A stretch of 64,000 nt of DNA. Origin: JBEKUY01 sp049514555 (GTDB lineage: Bacteria; Acidobacteriota; Terriglobia; Acidiferrales; UBA7541). The DNA lies in NCBI GenBank assembly GCA_049514555.1, contig JBEKUY010000004.1:124001-188000 (forward strand), given 5' to 3'. The translations under genes and the position numbers were made by a program. Shown here in pieces: positions 31,366-39,413 of this stretch; within the stretch, counting starts at the first letter, position 1; each line of letters opens with the position of its first letter. The notes under the pieces were generated by a model. It was not told the DNA's origin and ran no database searches. It was given only the letters and a program-made list of their open reading frames with translations.

Positions 31366-32274
31366 ATGCCTGCCGTCCGCGTTCCCGCCTTCGCCAAGGT
31401 AAATCTCCGTCTAGAGGTTCTCGGCCGGCGACCGGACGGGTATCACGAGCTGCGCACCATCTTTCAGAGCATCAGCCTGCATGACGACATTGTGTTCCGA
31501 GCCGCGTCCCGGCCGGGGATTGAGCTCGCCATTCGCGGCAATCTCGAGCTGGAGAGCGAGCCGGTCGAGCACAATCTCGTCTACCGCGCGGTGGAGGCAC
31601 TGCGCCGCGCGCTCAGGATCCGTTCGGGAGTGCGCCTCGAACTCATCAAGCGCATCCCTGCCGGCCGGGGTTTGGGTGGCGGTTCGAGCGATGCCGCCGC
31701 GGGGCTGATCGGCTACTTGCGCTTCGCCGGCCGCACCCTGCCCGCTGAGCGCCTGGTCGAAATCGCTGCGAGTCTCGGCGCCGACGTGCCCTTCTTCCTA
31801 TTCGGTGGACGCGCGCTGGGCATTGGCCGCGGCAATGAGATCTATCCTCTCCCGGACATTCCCCGGCGTGCTGTCCTGGTGGTCTCTCCGCAGGGGATCT
31901 CCGTGCCCACTGCGGACGCCTACCGGTGGCTCCGCGCGCGGCGGGTGACATTGACAAAACCAGCCGCCGACCCTAAACTGTGGCGGTTCTGTGCCCTATG
32001 CTGGAGTTCCCTGGGAGGCAGCCTCTCCAACGATTTCGAGGCGGCGGTCTTCGGGCGACATCCCCGCTTGGCAGCAATCAAGCGGGTTTTACTCCGGGGC
32101 GGGGCCATGGAAGCCGCGCTGGCGGGTAGCGGTTCGGCGGTGTTCGGACTCTTTCAGTACCCAGCGCAGGCGCGCCGAGCTGCCTTAGGGTTTTCGAACG
32201 AACAGACGTTTGTCTGTGAGACCCTTTCCCGGGAAAGGTATCGCCGGGCCTTGAAACTGGCCCGGTCTTCCTGA
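31366..32274 (+). CDS. ispE: 4-diphosphocytidyl-2-C-methyl-D-erythritol kinase IspE
   Basis: A 302-residue GHMP kinase of the MEP isoprenoid pathway; it phosphorylates CDP-ME at the 2-hydroxyl. The N-terminal FAKVNLRLEVLGRRPDGYHE and the ATP loop PAGRGLGGGSSDAA are diagnostic. The start at ATG 31366, five bases after the TPR gene stop, suggests translational coupling. A 12-bp-range hairpin (CCGGTC/GACCGG) overlaps the stop. ispD and ispF, the flanking steps of the pathway, are 9 kb downstream in the same direction. The frame is open further upstream, but that part lies inside the TPR gene and is not real. Confidence 0.95.
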   Translation: MPAVRVPAFAKVNLRLEVLGRRPDGYHELRTIFQSISLHDDIVFRAASRPGIELAIRGNLELESEPVEHNLVYRAVEALRRALRIRSGVRLELIKRIPAGRGLGGGSSDAAAGLIGYLRFAGRTLPAERLVEIAASLGADVPFFLFGGRALGIGRGNEIYPLPDIPRRAVLVVSPQGISVPTADAYRWLRARRVTLTKPAADPKLWRFCALCWSSLGGSLSNDFEAAVFGRHPRLAAIKRVLLRGGAMEAALAGSGSAVFGLFQYPAQARRAALGFSNEQTFVCETLSRERYRRALKLARSS

Positions 32275-32339
32275 CCGGAGCAGTTCGCACCGCGCCTCTG
32301 TAGCCCGCAGCGCCATTCTCGAATTCAGGACATTTGCGC

Positions 32340-33284
32340 GTGAACGACGAACGCTTCAAGATTTTCACCGGCACGGCGCACCCCGCGCTCGCCGGAGCCA
32401 TTTGCAAGTATCTCGAGGTGCCGGTGGGCCGCGCGGAACTCGGGCGGTTCAGCGACGGCGAGATCTATTTCCAGATTCTTGAGAACGTCCGCGGCGCCGA
32501 CGTTTTCGTGGTTCAGCCCTGCTGCCGCCCGGTGGATTGCAGCCTGCTCGAGCTTCTGCTCATGATCGACGCGTTCAAGCGGGCCTCGGCGTGGCGCATC
32601 ACCGCGGTCGTTCCCTATTACTGCTACGCGCGGCAGGACCGCAAGGACAAACCTCGAGTGCCCATCTCGGCGAAGCTGGTGGCCGATTTGCTCGAAACCG
32701 CCGGGGCCACGCGGGCGCTGACGCTCGACCTCCACGCGCCGCAGATCCAGGCTTACTTCAATGTGCCGGTGGACCACCTGTACGCCTCGCCGGTGCTGGT
32801 GGAGTATTTCAAGCAGAAGAAGTTCCCGAATCTGACGGTGGTTTCGCCGGATGCCGGCGGTGTGGAGCGCGCGCGGGCCTTTGCCAAGAAGCTCGACGCA
32901 CCCTTGGCCATCGTGGACAAGCGGCGCGTCGATGTGGACGTCAGCGAAGTCATGCACATTATCGGCGACATCCGCGGCCGGACCGCGCTGGTTGTGGACG
33001 ATATCATCGATACGGCGGGCACTCTCGTGAAAACCGCCGAAGCGTTGAAGAAGGAAGGCGCGCTCGCGGTTTACGCCGGCTGCACCCATGCGGTGCTCTC
33101 CGGGCCGGCCGTCGAGCGCATCTGCAAGTCTCAGCTCACCGAGGTAGTCGTCACCGACTCGGTGCCGTTGGCGGACTCGGCCGATAAGGCGCCGAAGATC
33201 AAGGTGCTCAGTGTCGCCGCGCTTCTCGCGCGCGGTATCCGCTCGATTCACGAAGAGAGCTCCATCAGCGAGCTGTTTATCTGA
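32340..33284 (+). CDS. prs: Ribose-phosphate pyrophosphokinase Prs
   Basis: A 314-residue class I PRPP synthase that makes PRPP from ribose 5-phosphate and ATP for nucleotide, His and Trp synthesis. Motifs present are TGTAHPALAGAI at the N-terminus, YYCYARQDRKDKPRVPISAK (ATP loop), the DAGGVERAR-type phosphate site and the PRPP-binding VVDDIIDTAGT. I choose GTG 32340, with AGGA nine bases upstream; TTG 32334 is in frame but too close to that site. It is followed by rplY after 50 bases, the usual prs-rplY-pth order. Confidence 0.95.
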   Translation: MNDERFKIFTGTAHPALAGAICKYLEVPVGRAELGRFSDGEIYFQILENVRGADVFVVQPCCRPVDCSLLELLLMIDAFKRASAWRITAVVPYYCYARQDRKDKPRVPISAKLVADLLETAGATRALTLDLHAPQIQAYFNVPVDHLYASPVLVEYFKQKKFPNLTVVSPDAGGVERARAFAKKLDAPLAIVDKRRVDVDVSEVMHIIGDIRGRTALVVDDIIDTAGTLVKTAEALKKEGALAVYAGCTHAVLSGPAVERICKSQLTEVVVTDSVPLADSADKAPKIKVLSVAALLARGIRSIHEESSISELFI

Positions 33285-33334
33285 GGGTTCTGGGCTCGTC
33301 CTGATCATCCGGGGCCTGCTCGAAGGAAGGATGT

Positions 33335-34048
33335 ATGGAACAGATCATCGTCGAAGCCGCGCCCCGCAGTGACCGGGGCAAGAACGCTGCGCGGCGTCTT
33401 CGCCAGACGGGGCAGGTTCCGGGCGTGCTCTACGGTGGCAGCGGCGAGTCGGTGGCCCTCACTGTGAATGCCAAACAGGTGGCTGGGATTCTCCGCTCCG
33501 AATCGGGTCACAACACGATTTTCAAGGTGAAGCTCGGCGGGCAGCAGCATTCCGCTATCGTGAAAGACTGGCAGGTCGATCCCGTCACCGGGAGCCTGCT
33601 GCACGTGGACTTGCTGCGCATCGCCATGGACGTCCGCATGCGCGTGAAGGTGCCGGTGCACACCTTTGGCGAGCCCGCCGGAGTCAAGCAGCAAGGCGGC
33701 ATCTTCGAAATGGTTACCCGCGAAGTGGAGATCGAGTGTCTGCCCAGCGAGATCCCGGCCGAGTTTCGCGCGGACATCAGCGCGCTGATGATCGGCGACC
33801 AGCTCCGCGTCTCGAACCTCCCCATCGATCCGGCCAAGATGAAGCTGTTGACGGAGCCACAGCGGGTGATCGCCCACGTCGTGGCCCTGCGCGAGGAAGA
33901 GGAGAAGCCCGCGGAGGTCGCGGTGGTCGAAGGCGCTGCGGCGGTTCCGGCCGAGCCCGAAGTCATCAAGAAGGGCAAGAAGGAAGAGGAAGGCGAAGAG
34001 GCCGCCGAGGCTGCCGAAGAGAAGCCCAAGGAGAAACAGAAGAAGTAA
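33335..34048 (+). CDS. rplY: 50S ribosomal protein L25/general stress protein Ctc
   Basis: A 237-residue protein of the long (TL5/CTC) L25 family. The N-terminal 5S-rRNA-binding domain (1 to about 95) has RSDRGKNAARRLRQTGQVPG and LYGG; the C-terminal beta domain (about 95-190) has IECLPSEIPAEFRADISALM. An acidic/lysine-rich tail of about 45 residues (EEEGEEAAEAAEEK) follows, disordered as in many relatives. It binds 5S rRNA in the central protuberance of the large subunit. An AAGGAAGG-like Shine-Dalgarno lies before the ATG. It sits between prs and pth, the conserved order. Confidence 0.95.
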   Translation: MEQIIVEAAPRSDRGKNAARRLRQTGQVPGVLYGGSGESVALTVNAKQVAGILRSESGHNTIFKVKLGGQQHSAIVKDWQVDPVTGSLLHVDLLRIAMDVRMRVKVPVHTFGEPAGVKQQGGIFEMVTREVEIECLPSEIPAEFRADISALMIGDQLRVSNLPIDPAKMKLLTEPQRVIAHVVALREEEEKPAEVAVVEGAAAVPAEPEVIKKGKKEEEGEEAAEAAEEKPKEKQKK

Positions 34049-34120
34049 TCGCGTTCTCCGCGGTTGCGCGCAGGCGGTCCGCCGGCGCGGCGGTCGCGAC
34101 GCGGCGAGGCGGTGCAGCGG

Positions 34121-34720
34121 ATGCGGCTCATCGTGGGGCTCGGCAATCCCGGCCTGGAGTACGTTTGGACGCCGCATAACCTCGGGTTTCTGACCGTGGA
34201 CCTGCTTGCCGAGCGCGCCGGGATTCGCATCGAGCGGCCCGAGGCAAAGGCCTTGCTGGGCCGCGGCAGGCTGGCGGGCGAGGACGTGCTCCTCGCCAAG
34301 CCGCAGACGATGATGAACCTGAGCGGCCTGAGCGTGCGCGATTTGCTCGCGCGCTACGAACTCGGCCCGGCTGATTTGGTGGTCGTTTACGACGAGATCG
34401 CGTTGCCCTGGGGCATGATTCGCATCCGGGAGCGCGGCACCGCCGGAGGCCACAACGGCGTGAAGTCCGTCATCGGCGCGCTGGGCACGGACGAGTTCGC
34501 CCGGGTGCGGCTCGGCGTTCAGCCCGATCGTGCGGTCGGCGACCTGGCGGCTTACGTTCTCCGGCCGATGCGCAAGGCGGTGCTGGAAGTCGCCGCTGAG
34601 ATGGTGGACGAGGCCGGAAATGCCGTGGAACTGATTCTCGAGCGCGGCGTGGCCACAGCGATGAACCGCTTCAATAAGCGCGTTCCACCGCAGGCCGATG
34701 ACGAAGGAGAAGGGAACTAG
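34121..34720 (+). CDS. pth: Peptidyl-tRNA hydrolase
   Basis: A 199-residue enzyme that recycles peptidyl-tRNA released from stalled ribosomes. The start is ATG 34121 (MRLIVGLGNPGLEY); the frame extends upstream by 19 codons without conservation. Conserved elements are GLGNPG, TPHNLGF with the catalytic His, KPQTMMNLSG, VVVYDEI, and GTAGGHNGVKS. The C-terminus MNRFNKR plus an acidic tail is slightly longer than usual. It lies in the prs-rplY-pth-rpsF run. Confidence 0.96.
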   Translation: MRLIVGLGNPGLEYVWTPHNLGFLTVDLLAERAGIRIERPEAKALLGRGRLAGEDVLLAKPQTMMNLSGLSVRDLLARYELGPADLVVVYDEIALPWGMIRIRERGTAGGHNGVKSVIGALGTDEFARVRLGVQPDRAVGDLAAYVLRPMRKAVLEVAAEMVDEAGNAVELILERGVATAMNRFNKRVPPQADDEGEGN

Positions 34721-34781
34721 CGCCGCCGGTGCGGGCGGAGTAAGCGCTGCGAAAAGGCCCGAAGGATCTTTCTTGCATCAT

Positions 34782-34795
34782 GCCGAGCAATCGGC
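34782..34795 (+). promoter_or_regulatory. Hairpin in the rpsF leader, possible S6:S18 autoregulatory element
   Basis: GCCGA-GCAA-TCGGC, a perfect 5-bp stem with a GNRA-type tetraloop, 18 bases before the rpsF start. Leaders of rpsF operons in many bacteria carry an RNA that binds the S6:S18 dimer and contains a conserved CCG. A CCG is present in this stem, but I cannot reconstruct the full published motif here. Confidence 0.3.
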
Positions 34796-34813
34796 GAGCG
34801 AATCGAGGAGCAC

Positions 34814-35221
34814 ATGGAAGAACGTCAGTACGACCTGATCTTCATCTGCCGGCCGACCACGCCGGAGGAGGAGATCGACAAGATCGTGGGCGTGATCGAG
34901 CAGGCCTGCGGCGAGAAGGGCGCAAAGATCGAAAAGGTCGAGCGCTGGGGCATCCGCAAACTGGCCTACCGCGTCGCTCGGCAGCGCGAAGGCTTCTATG
35001 CGTATCTGTTGCTCAAGACCACGCGCGCCGACCTGATCCACGAGCTCGAGCGGCGCCTTCGCGTGCAGGATGCCGTCATCAAGTACCTGACCGTTCGGGT
35101 GGACGAAGACCTCCGGCGGCAACAGAAGCTGACCCAGCGCCGCGAGCAGCGCGCTGCACGCCGGCCTCGCCGGGCCTCGCCGGGAGGCGGTGGCGGCGAG
35201 CGCCCCCCCGCCACAGGCTGA
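34814..35221 (+). CDS. rpsF: 30S ribosomal protein S6
   Basis: A 135-residue S6. The core (1 to about 95) has YDLIFICRPTTPEEEIDKIV, KVERWGIRKLAYRV and GFYAYLLLKT, matching the ferredoxin-like fold that pairs with S18 on the platform of the 30S subunit. The last roughly 35 residues are Arg/Gly/Pro rich (RREQRAARRPRR), an extension beyond the compact form. GAGGAG precedes the ATG. It is the first gene of rpsF-rpsR-rplI-dnaB, a widely conserved order. Confidence 0.96.
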   Translation: MEERQYDLIFICRPTTPEEEIDKIVGVIEQACGEKGAKIEKVERWGIRKLAYRVARQREGFYAYLLLKTTRADLIHELERRLRVQDAVIKYLTVRVDEDLRRQQKLTQRREQRAARRPRRASPGGGGGERPPATG

Positions 35222-35254
35222 GCGCCGAATCGCTTTTAGAGAAAGGGAACACCG

Positions 35255-35641
35255 ATGGCAGACGAACAACGTCCCACGCAGCAGGAACAAAGACCCGCAC
35301 CGCGCGAACCGAGGGCGCCGGGGTCCGGCCCGCGCCGCGAAGGCGGTTCGGGCGGCCCGCGCAAGGGCAAGCGCCAGTATTTTCGCAAGAAGAAGGTGTG
35401 CAAGTTCTGCGTCGAGAAGATCGACTTCATCGACTACAAGCGCGTCGAGATGCTCGCTCCCTTCGTGCAGGAGCGCGGCAAGGTTCTCCCGCGTCGCATG
35501 ACCGGCACTTGCTCGCGCCACCAGCGCTGGCTGGGCATGGCCATCAAGCGCGCCCGCAACATCGCGCTGCTGCCGTTTTCCGGCGGCGTCGAAGGCTCCG
35601 GGTCGTCGCACTCGTATCGCGGCAGAGATAGAGACGCATAG
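35255..35641 (+). CDS. rpsR: 30S ribosomal protein S18
   Basis: A 128-residue S18. The conserved core runs from about residue 40 to 115: KKKVCKFCVEKIDFIDYKRV, then LPRRMTGTCSRHQRWLGMAI and KRARNIALLPF. CKFC with the later Cys and His is the zinc-binding C+ form. The first roughly 40 residues are a Gln/Pro/Gly/Arg-rich disordered extension, and the tail (SSHSYRGRDRDA) is also extended. It binds S6 and the 30S platform. It is in the rpsF operon with 33- and 18-base gaps. Confidence 0.96.
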   Translation: MADEQRPTQQEQRPAPREPRAPGSGPRREGGSGGPRKGKRQYFRKKKVCKFCVEKIDFIDYKRVEMLAPFVQERGKVLPRRMTGTCSRHQRWLGMAIKRARNIALLPFSGGVEGSGSSHSYRGRDRDA

Positions 35642-35659
35642 GGAAAGAGAGAAAACGGC

Positions 35660-36106
35660 ATGCAGGTCATTCTTCAGGAAGACGTTGAAAAGCTCGGCGC
35701 CCGCGGACAGATCGTGGACGTGTCGCCGGGCTACGCGCGCAATTTTCTATTGCCGCGCAAGCTGGCCATCGAAGCCACTTCATCCACCATGAAGCAGCTC
35801 GAGCGCATCCGCGCCACGCTGGCCAAAAAGACCGCCACCGAGCGGGAGGCCGCGCAGAAGCAGGCCGAGCTGCTCGCCGCGGTCACGCTGCGCTTTGCGC
35901 GCAAGGCCGGCGAAAACGACCAGCTTTTCGGCTCGGTCACCTCGGCGGATATTGCCGAAGCGCTCGTCCAACAGGGCTTTCAGATCGACAAGCGCCAGAT
36001 TCAACTCGTCGACGCCATCAAGGTCATCGGGGAATACGACGTCGCCGCGAAGATTTATCAGGAAATCGCCGGCTCCTTCAAGGTCGTCGTCGAAAAAGAA
36101 GCGTAG
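35660..36106 (+). CDS. rplI: 50S ribosomal protein L9
   Basis: A 148-residue protein with the L9 N-terminal signature: MQVILQEDVEKLGARGQIVDV and VSPGYARNFLLPRKLA. A long connecting helix (about 45-75, rich in Lys/Glu/Ala) and a C-terminal domain with TLRFARKAGENDQLFGSVTSADIA follow. It binds 23S rRNA near the L1 stalk and helps maintain the reading frame. Length matches E. coli L9. It is the third gene of the rpsF-rpsR-rplI-dnaB set; the 253 bases that follow separate it from dnaB. Confidence 0.97.
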   Translation: MQVILQEDVEKLGARGQIVDVSPGYARNFLLPRKLAIEATSSTMKQLERIRATLAKKTATEREAAQKQAELLAAVTLRFARKAGENDQLFGSVTSADIAEALVQQGFQIDKRQIQLVDAIKVIGEYDVAAKIYQEIAGSFKVVVEKEA

Positions 36107-36359
36107 TGTCGTAGGGCTGCCCACGATCCTTCCGGCGGGCTGCGCTCCCGCATCCTGTCAAGCACAATTCGAAAAGTTTTGCACCTCTGCAAAATTTCGC
36201 ACAGGGCCGGTCCGTTGACGGCGGCCGTCCAATCCTGCACCATCTCGCGGTCCTCGGAGTCCAGACTCGCTCCGAGCCAAGGCAAAAACAAACCAGTTGC
36301 GCTTGGACTGGCAGAGTGGTAGATATAGCGAAGAAAAGGCGAATAAGAGAAACCTCCTC

Positions 36360-37718
36360 ATGCCCACCGAATCCGTTCTCGAACGTCCGCTGCCGCAGAA
36401 CCTCGATGCCGAGCGCAGCATCCTCGGCGCGATCCTGCTCGACAATCACTCGCTCAATACCGTGCTCGAGCGGCTTCGCCCCGATGATTTTTTCCTCGAT
36501 CATCACCGGCGCGTGTACCAGCAGATGATCGTGCTCGGCGAGACGCAGCGCGCCATCGATCTGGTCACGCTGACCGAGGAGCTGCACCGCCGGGGCGAAC
36601 TGGAAGCCGCGGGCGGCGCGCCTTACCTGGCTTCGCTCGTGGACGGGGTGCCGCGCGTCTCGAACGTCGAGCACTACGCGCGCATCGTCAAAGAGAAGGC
36701 GGTCCTCCGGAATCTGATCCACGCCACGCACGCCATCCAGGAGCGCGCCATCGAGGCCGAAGACGATGCCGACACGATCCTCGATCAGGCCGAATCTTCG
36801 ATCTTCCAGCTCGCCGAGGACCGCATTCGCGCAGGCTTGATCGGCGCCAGCGATCTGGTGCGTGACAATTTCGAGCGCCTCGAACGCATCTTCACGGAGG
36901 GCCGCCGCGTCACCGGGGTTTCCACCGGCTACGTCCAACTCGATAACCTCACCTCGGGCTTGCAAAATTCGGAGCTGATCATCCTGGCGGCGCGTCCCTC
37001 ACAGGGCAAGACCTCTCTCGCTTTGAATATCGCGGAAAACGTCGCCGTTCGCGCCGGCCAGCCGGTGGCCATCTTCAGCCTCGAAATGTCCAAGGAGTCC
37101 CTGCTCCAGCGCCTGATCGCCTCGATTGCGCGCATTGATGCGCACAAGTTCCGCACCGGACATCTTCGCCGGGAAGACTGGCGCAGCATGACCGATTCCC
37201 TGGGCGTCATTTCTCAGGCGCCGCTTTGGATTGACGATTCGGGTTCGGCCACGGTGACCGAAATCGGCGCCAAGGCCCGGCGGCTCAAGCGGGACAAGGG
37301 CCTCGCCCTCGTCATTGTGGATTATCTTCAACTCCTCGCCGCGCGCGGCCGTTTCGGCAACCGCAACGAAGAGGTCTCCAGTATCACCCGCGGGCTCAAA
37401 GGCCTCGCCAAGGAGTTGCAGGTGCCTCTGCTCGTTCTCAGCCAGCTCACCCGTTCCCCCGAGCGTGAGGACCGCCGCCCGCAGCTCGCCGACCTCCGCG
37501 AATCCGGCGCCATCGAGCAAGATGCCGACGTCGTCCTCTTCATCCACCGCCCCTATGCTTTCAAGGCGGACGTCACTCCCGAAGAGCGCGACCAGGCCGA
37601 GATCATGATCGCCAAGCAGCGCAACGGCCCCACCGACCGCATCAAATTCGTTTTCATGAGCCGGCACACGCGCTTTGAGGAAACTGCTCCCGACGCCTGG
37701 ACGCCCGTCGAATCGTGA
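36360..37718 (+). CDS. dnaB: Replicative DNA helicase DnaB
   Basis: A 452-residue hexameric helicase that unwinds DNA 5' to 3' at the fork. The N-terminal domain (PQNLDAERSILGAILLDNHS, about 12-110) mediates primase and loader contacts. The RecA-like domain has Walker A ARPSQGKTS, then SLEMSKESLLQRL, Walker B LVIVDYLQLL and the DLRESGAIEQDADVV block. No intein is present. The start is ATG 36360, with CCTCCTC-type pyrimidine-rich sequence and no clear Shine-Dalgarno before it. It lies downstream of rplI and upstream of alr, a common order. Confidence 0.97.
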   Translation: MPTESVLERPLPQNLDAERSILGAILLDNHSLNTVLERLRPDDFFLDHHRRVYQQMIVLGETQRAIDLVTLTEELHRRGELEAAGGAPYLASLVDGVPRVSNVEHYARIVKEKAVLRNLIHATHAIQERAIEAEDDADTILDQAESSIFQLAEDRIRAGLIGASDLVRDNFERLERIFTEGRRVTGVSTGYVQLDNLTSGLQNSELIILAARPSQGKTSLALNIAENVAVRAGQPVAIFSLEMSKESLLQRLIASIARIDAHKFRTGHLRREDWRSMTDSLGVISQAPLWIDDSGSATVTEIGAKARRLKRDKGLALVIVDYLQLLAARGRFGNRNEEVSSITRGLKGLAKELQVPLLVLSQLTRSPEREDRRPQLADLRESGAIEQDADVVLFIHRPYAFKADVTPEERDQAEIMIAKQRNGPTDRIKFVFMSRHTRFEETAPDAWTPVES

Positions 37719-38016
37719 GCATCCGCGGTTGCGAAACGTCTTCGCGGAGACACGATTGTGTGCGGCGTTCCGCAAGCGAGAAACACACTCGCGACCAAGG
37801 CTCGCCGGCCAGTCGGCTATGCTATTCGATCTGGGCCACTTGGGCGGTAAAGCAGTGCTTCGCCGCTTGCCGGCCGAATGGCCCTCGGACTGCCATTCCC
37901 TGCAGCGGCGGAGCCGCGAAGGCGATGTTGCTTTTCACGTAGCATCGCTGGGCTGATTAGGCGTGCCTTCGAGGCTGTCGTACACTATTCTTCCGTGTTC
38001 TTCTGTGGGCGTGGAC
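37719..38016. other. Intergenic region between dnaB and alr
   Basis: A 298-base stretch with no supported gene. Short open frames in it have no recognisable sequence. I see no tRNA cloverleaf and no clear promoter. It probably holds the alr promoter, since alr follows. Confidence 0.4.
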
Positions 38017-39243
38017 ATGTCATCTTCAGGGAATTCTACAGTGAAATTTGTGGGCAGGCCCGTCTGGGCGGAAGTGGATCTCGCGGCGCTCGCGGATAAT
38101 CTCCGTGCGATCCGGCGCTTTGTGAATCCTCCGAAGGAGCGGCGCAAGACGCCGCGAAAAACTCTAGCCATCGTGAAAGGCAACGGCTATGGCCACGGCA
38201 GCGCGCCCGTCGCCAAGGCCCTCGAGAAGGCCGGCGCCGATTGGTTCGGCGTCACCTGCAGCAGCGAAGGCATCGAGCTTCGCCAAGCGGGCGTGAAACG
38301 TCCGATCCTCGTGCTCACCAGTTTCTGGCCCGGCGAGGAAGAGCTTCTTCTCGATCATCAGCTCACGCCGGCCATCACGCGCTGCGAACAGCTCGAGTTG
38401 CTCGAGCGTGCCGCCGCTCGCCGCGCTGGCAAGAGGGCAGCAGGCCGTAGCCAACGCTTTCCCTTTCACCTGAAGATGGACTCCGGCATGAATCGTCTGG
38501 GCATCTCGCCGGAAGAGGTGGATTGTTTCGTCCGCCAGCTCGCGAGGTGTCCTCATCTGCGGCTGGACGGCATCTTCACTCATTTCGCCTCGTCGGAAGT
38601 TTTTCCGCCGGCCCCGGGCGGGGAGCAAACTCCCGAACAGGGGAAACTCTTTTGGACCGCGCTGGACCGCCTGCGCGTGCTCGGGGTCGATCCGGGCACG
38701 GTGCACCTCGCCAATAGCGCCGCCATCGCTTCGCGTCCCGAAACTTGGGCAGACATGGTGCGTCCCGGCGTGATTCTCTATGGCTACCACCCGGGCTACG
38801 ATCCGCCGGGGCTCCGCGAAGAAATGGAATCCCGGCTTCCGCTTAAGCCGGTGATGAGTCTTCGCGCGCGCGTGATCGGACTTCGCGACGTGGCCCCGGG
38901 CGGGGGTGTCGGCTACGACGCGGTCTTTGTCGCTACGCGCCCCTCGAGGATTGCCGTGCTCGCGGCCGGCTACGGTGACGGAGTGCACCGCTCGCTGGGG
39001 AATCGCGGGAAGGTTCTCGTGCGGGGGCGTTTGGCGCCCATTGTTGGCATCGTCTCAATGGATGTCACCATGGTGGACGTAACCGATGTTCCCGGCGTTT
39101 CATTGGGTGACATCACCACCTTCTACGGCAGGGAGGGCCGGCATCTTCTGCCCGCCAATGCCGTCGCTCGCGAGATCGGCACAGTCACTTCCGACCTGCT
39201 CTGCGGCGTCAGCCAGCGAGTCCCCCGGTTCTACTTGCGTTGA
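38017..39243 (+). CDS. alr: Alanine racemase
   Basis: A fold-type III PLP enzyme converting L-Ala to D-Ala for peptidoglycan. From ATG 38017 it has 408 residues; GTG 38041 has a better ribosome site (CAGGGA eight bases upstream) and gives MKFVGRPVWAEVDLAAL, so it may be the true start. The PLP lysine is in AIVKGNGYGHG, a variant of the usual VKADAYGHG with Asn in place of Ala-Asp. KMDSGMNRLGI and the C-terminal catalytic Tyr region (GGGVGYDAVF) are present. The substitution near the PLP lysine is slightly unusual. It lies downstream of dnaB. Confidence 0.93.
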   Translation: MSSSGNSTVKFVGRPVWAEVDLAALADNLRAIRRFVNPPKERRKTPRKTLAIVKGNGYGHGSAPVAKALEKAGADWFGVTCSSEGIELRQAGVKRPILVLTSFWPGEEELLLDHQLTPAITRCEQLELLERAAARRAGKRAAGRSQRFPFHLKMDSGMNRLGISPEEVDCFVRQLARCPHLRLDGIFTHFASSEVFPPAPGGEQTPEQGKLFWTALDRLRVLGVDPGTVHLANSAAIASRPETWADMVRPGVILYGYHPGYDPPGLREEMESRLPLKPVMSLRARVIGLRDVAPGGGVGYDAVFVATRPSRIAVLAAGYGDGVHRSLGNRGKVLVRGRLAPIVGIVSMDVTMVDVTDVPGVSLGDITTFYGREGRHLLPANAVAREIGTVTSDLLCGVSQRVPRFYLR

Positions 39244-39413
39244 CAACTTATCCGGATTCAAGAAGTTGGCTGCCCTTGACGTAAACGGTGCCGAGGTATA
39301 TACGTCTTTCAGGAAGAACCTCCCGTTTTTCATCCCGGCTCTTTCCAGGTCATCGTCAAATCCGGGAAACGGAGGCCTTTACAACTAATCGTCTTTCTTA
39401 CTATGGGGACACC

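Noticed and set aside
36177..36194. TTTTGCA/TGCAAAA hairpin after rplI as a terminator
   Set aside because: The stem is AT-rich and is followed by TTTCGC rather than a T-run; support is too weak to list as a feature.
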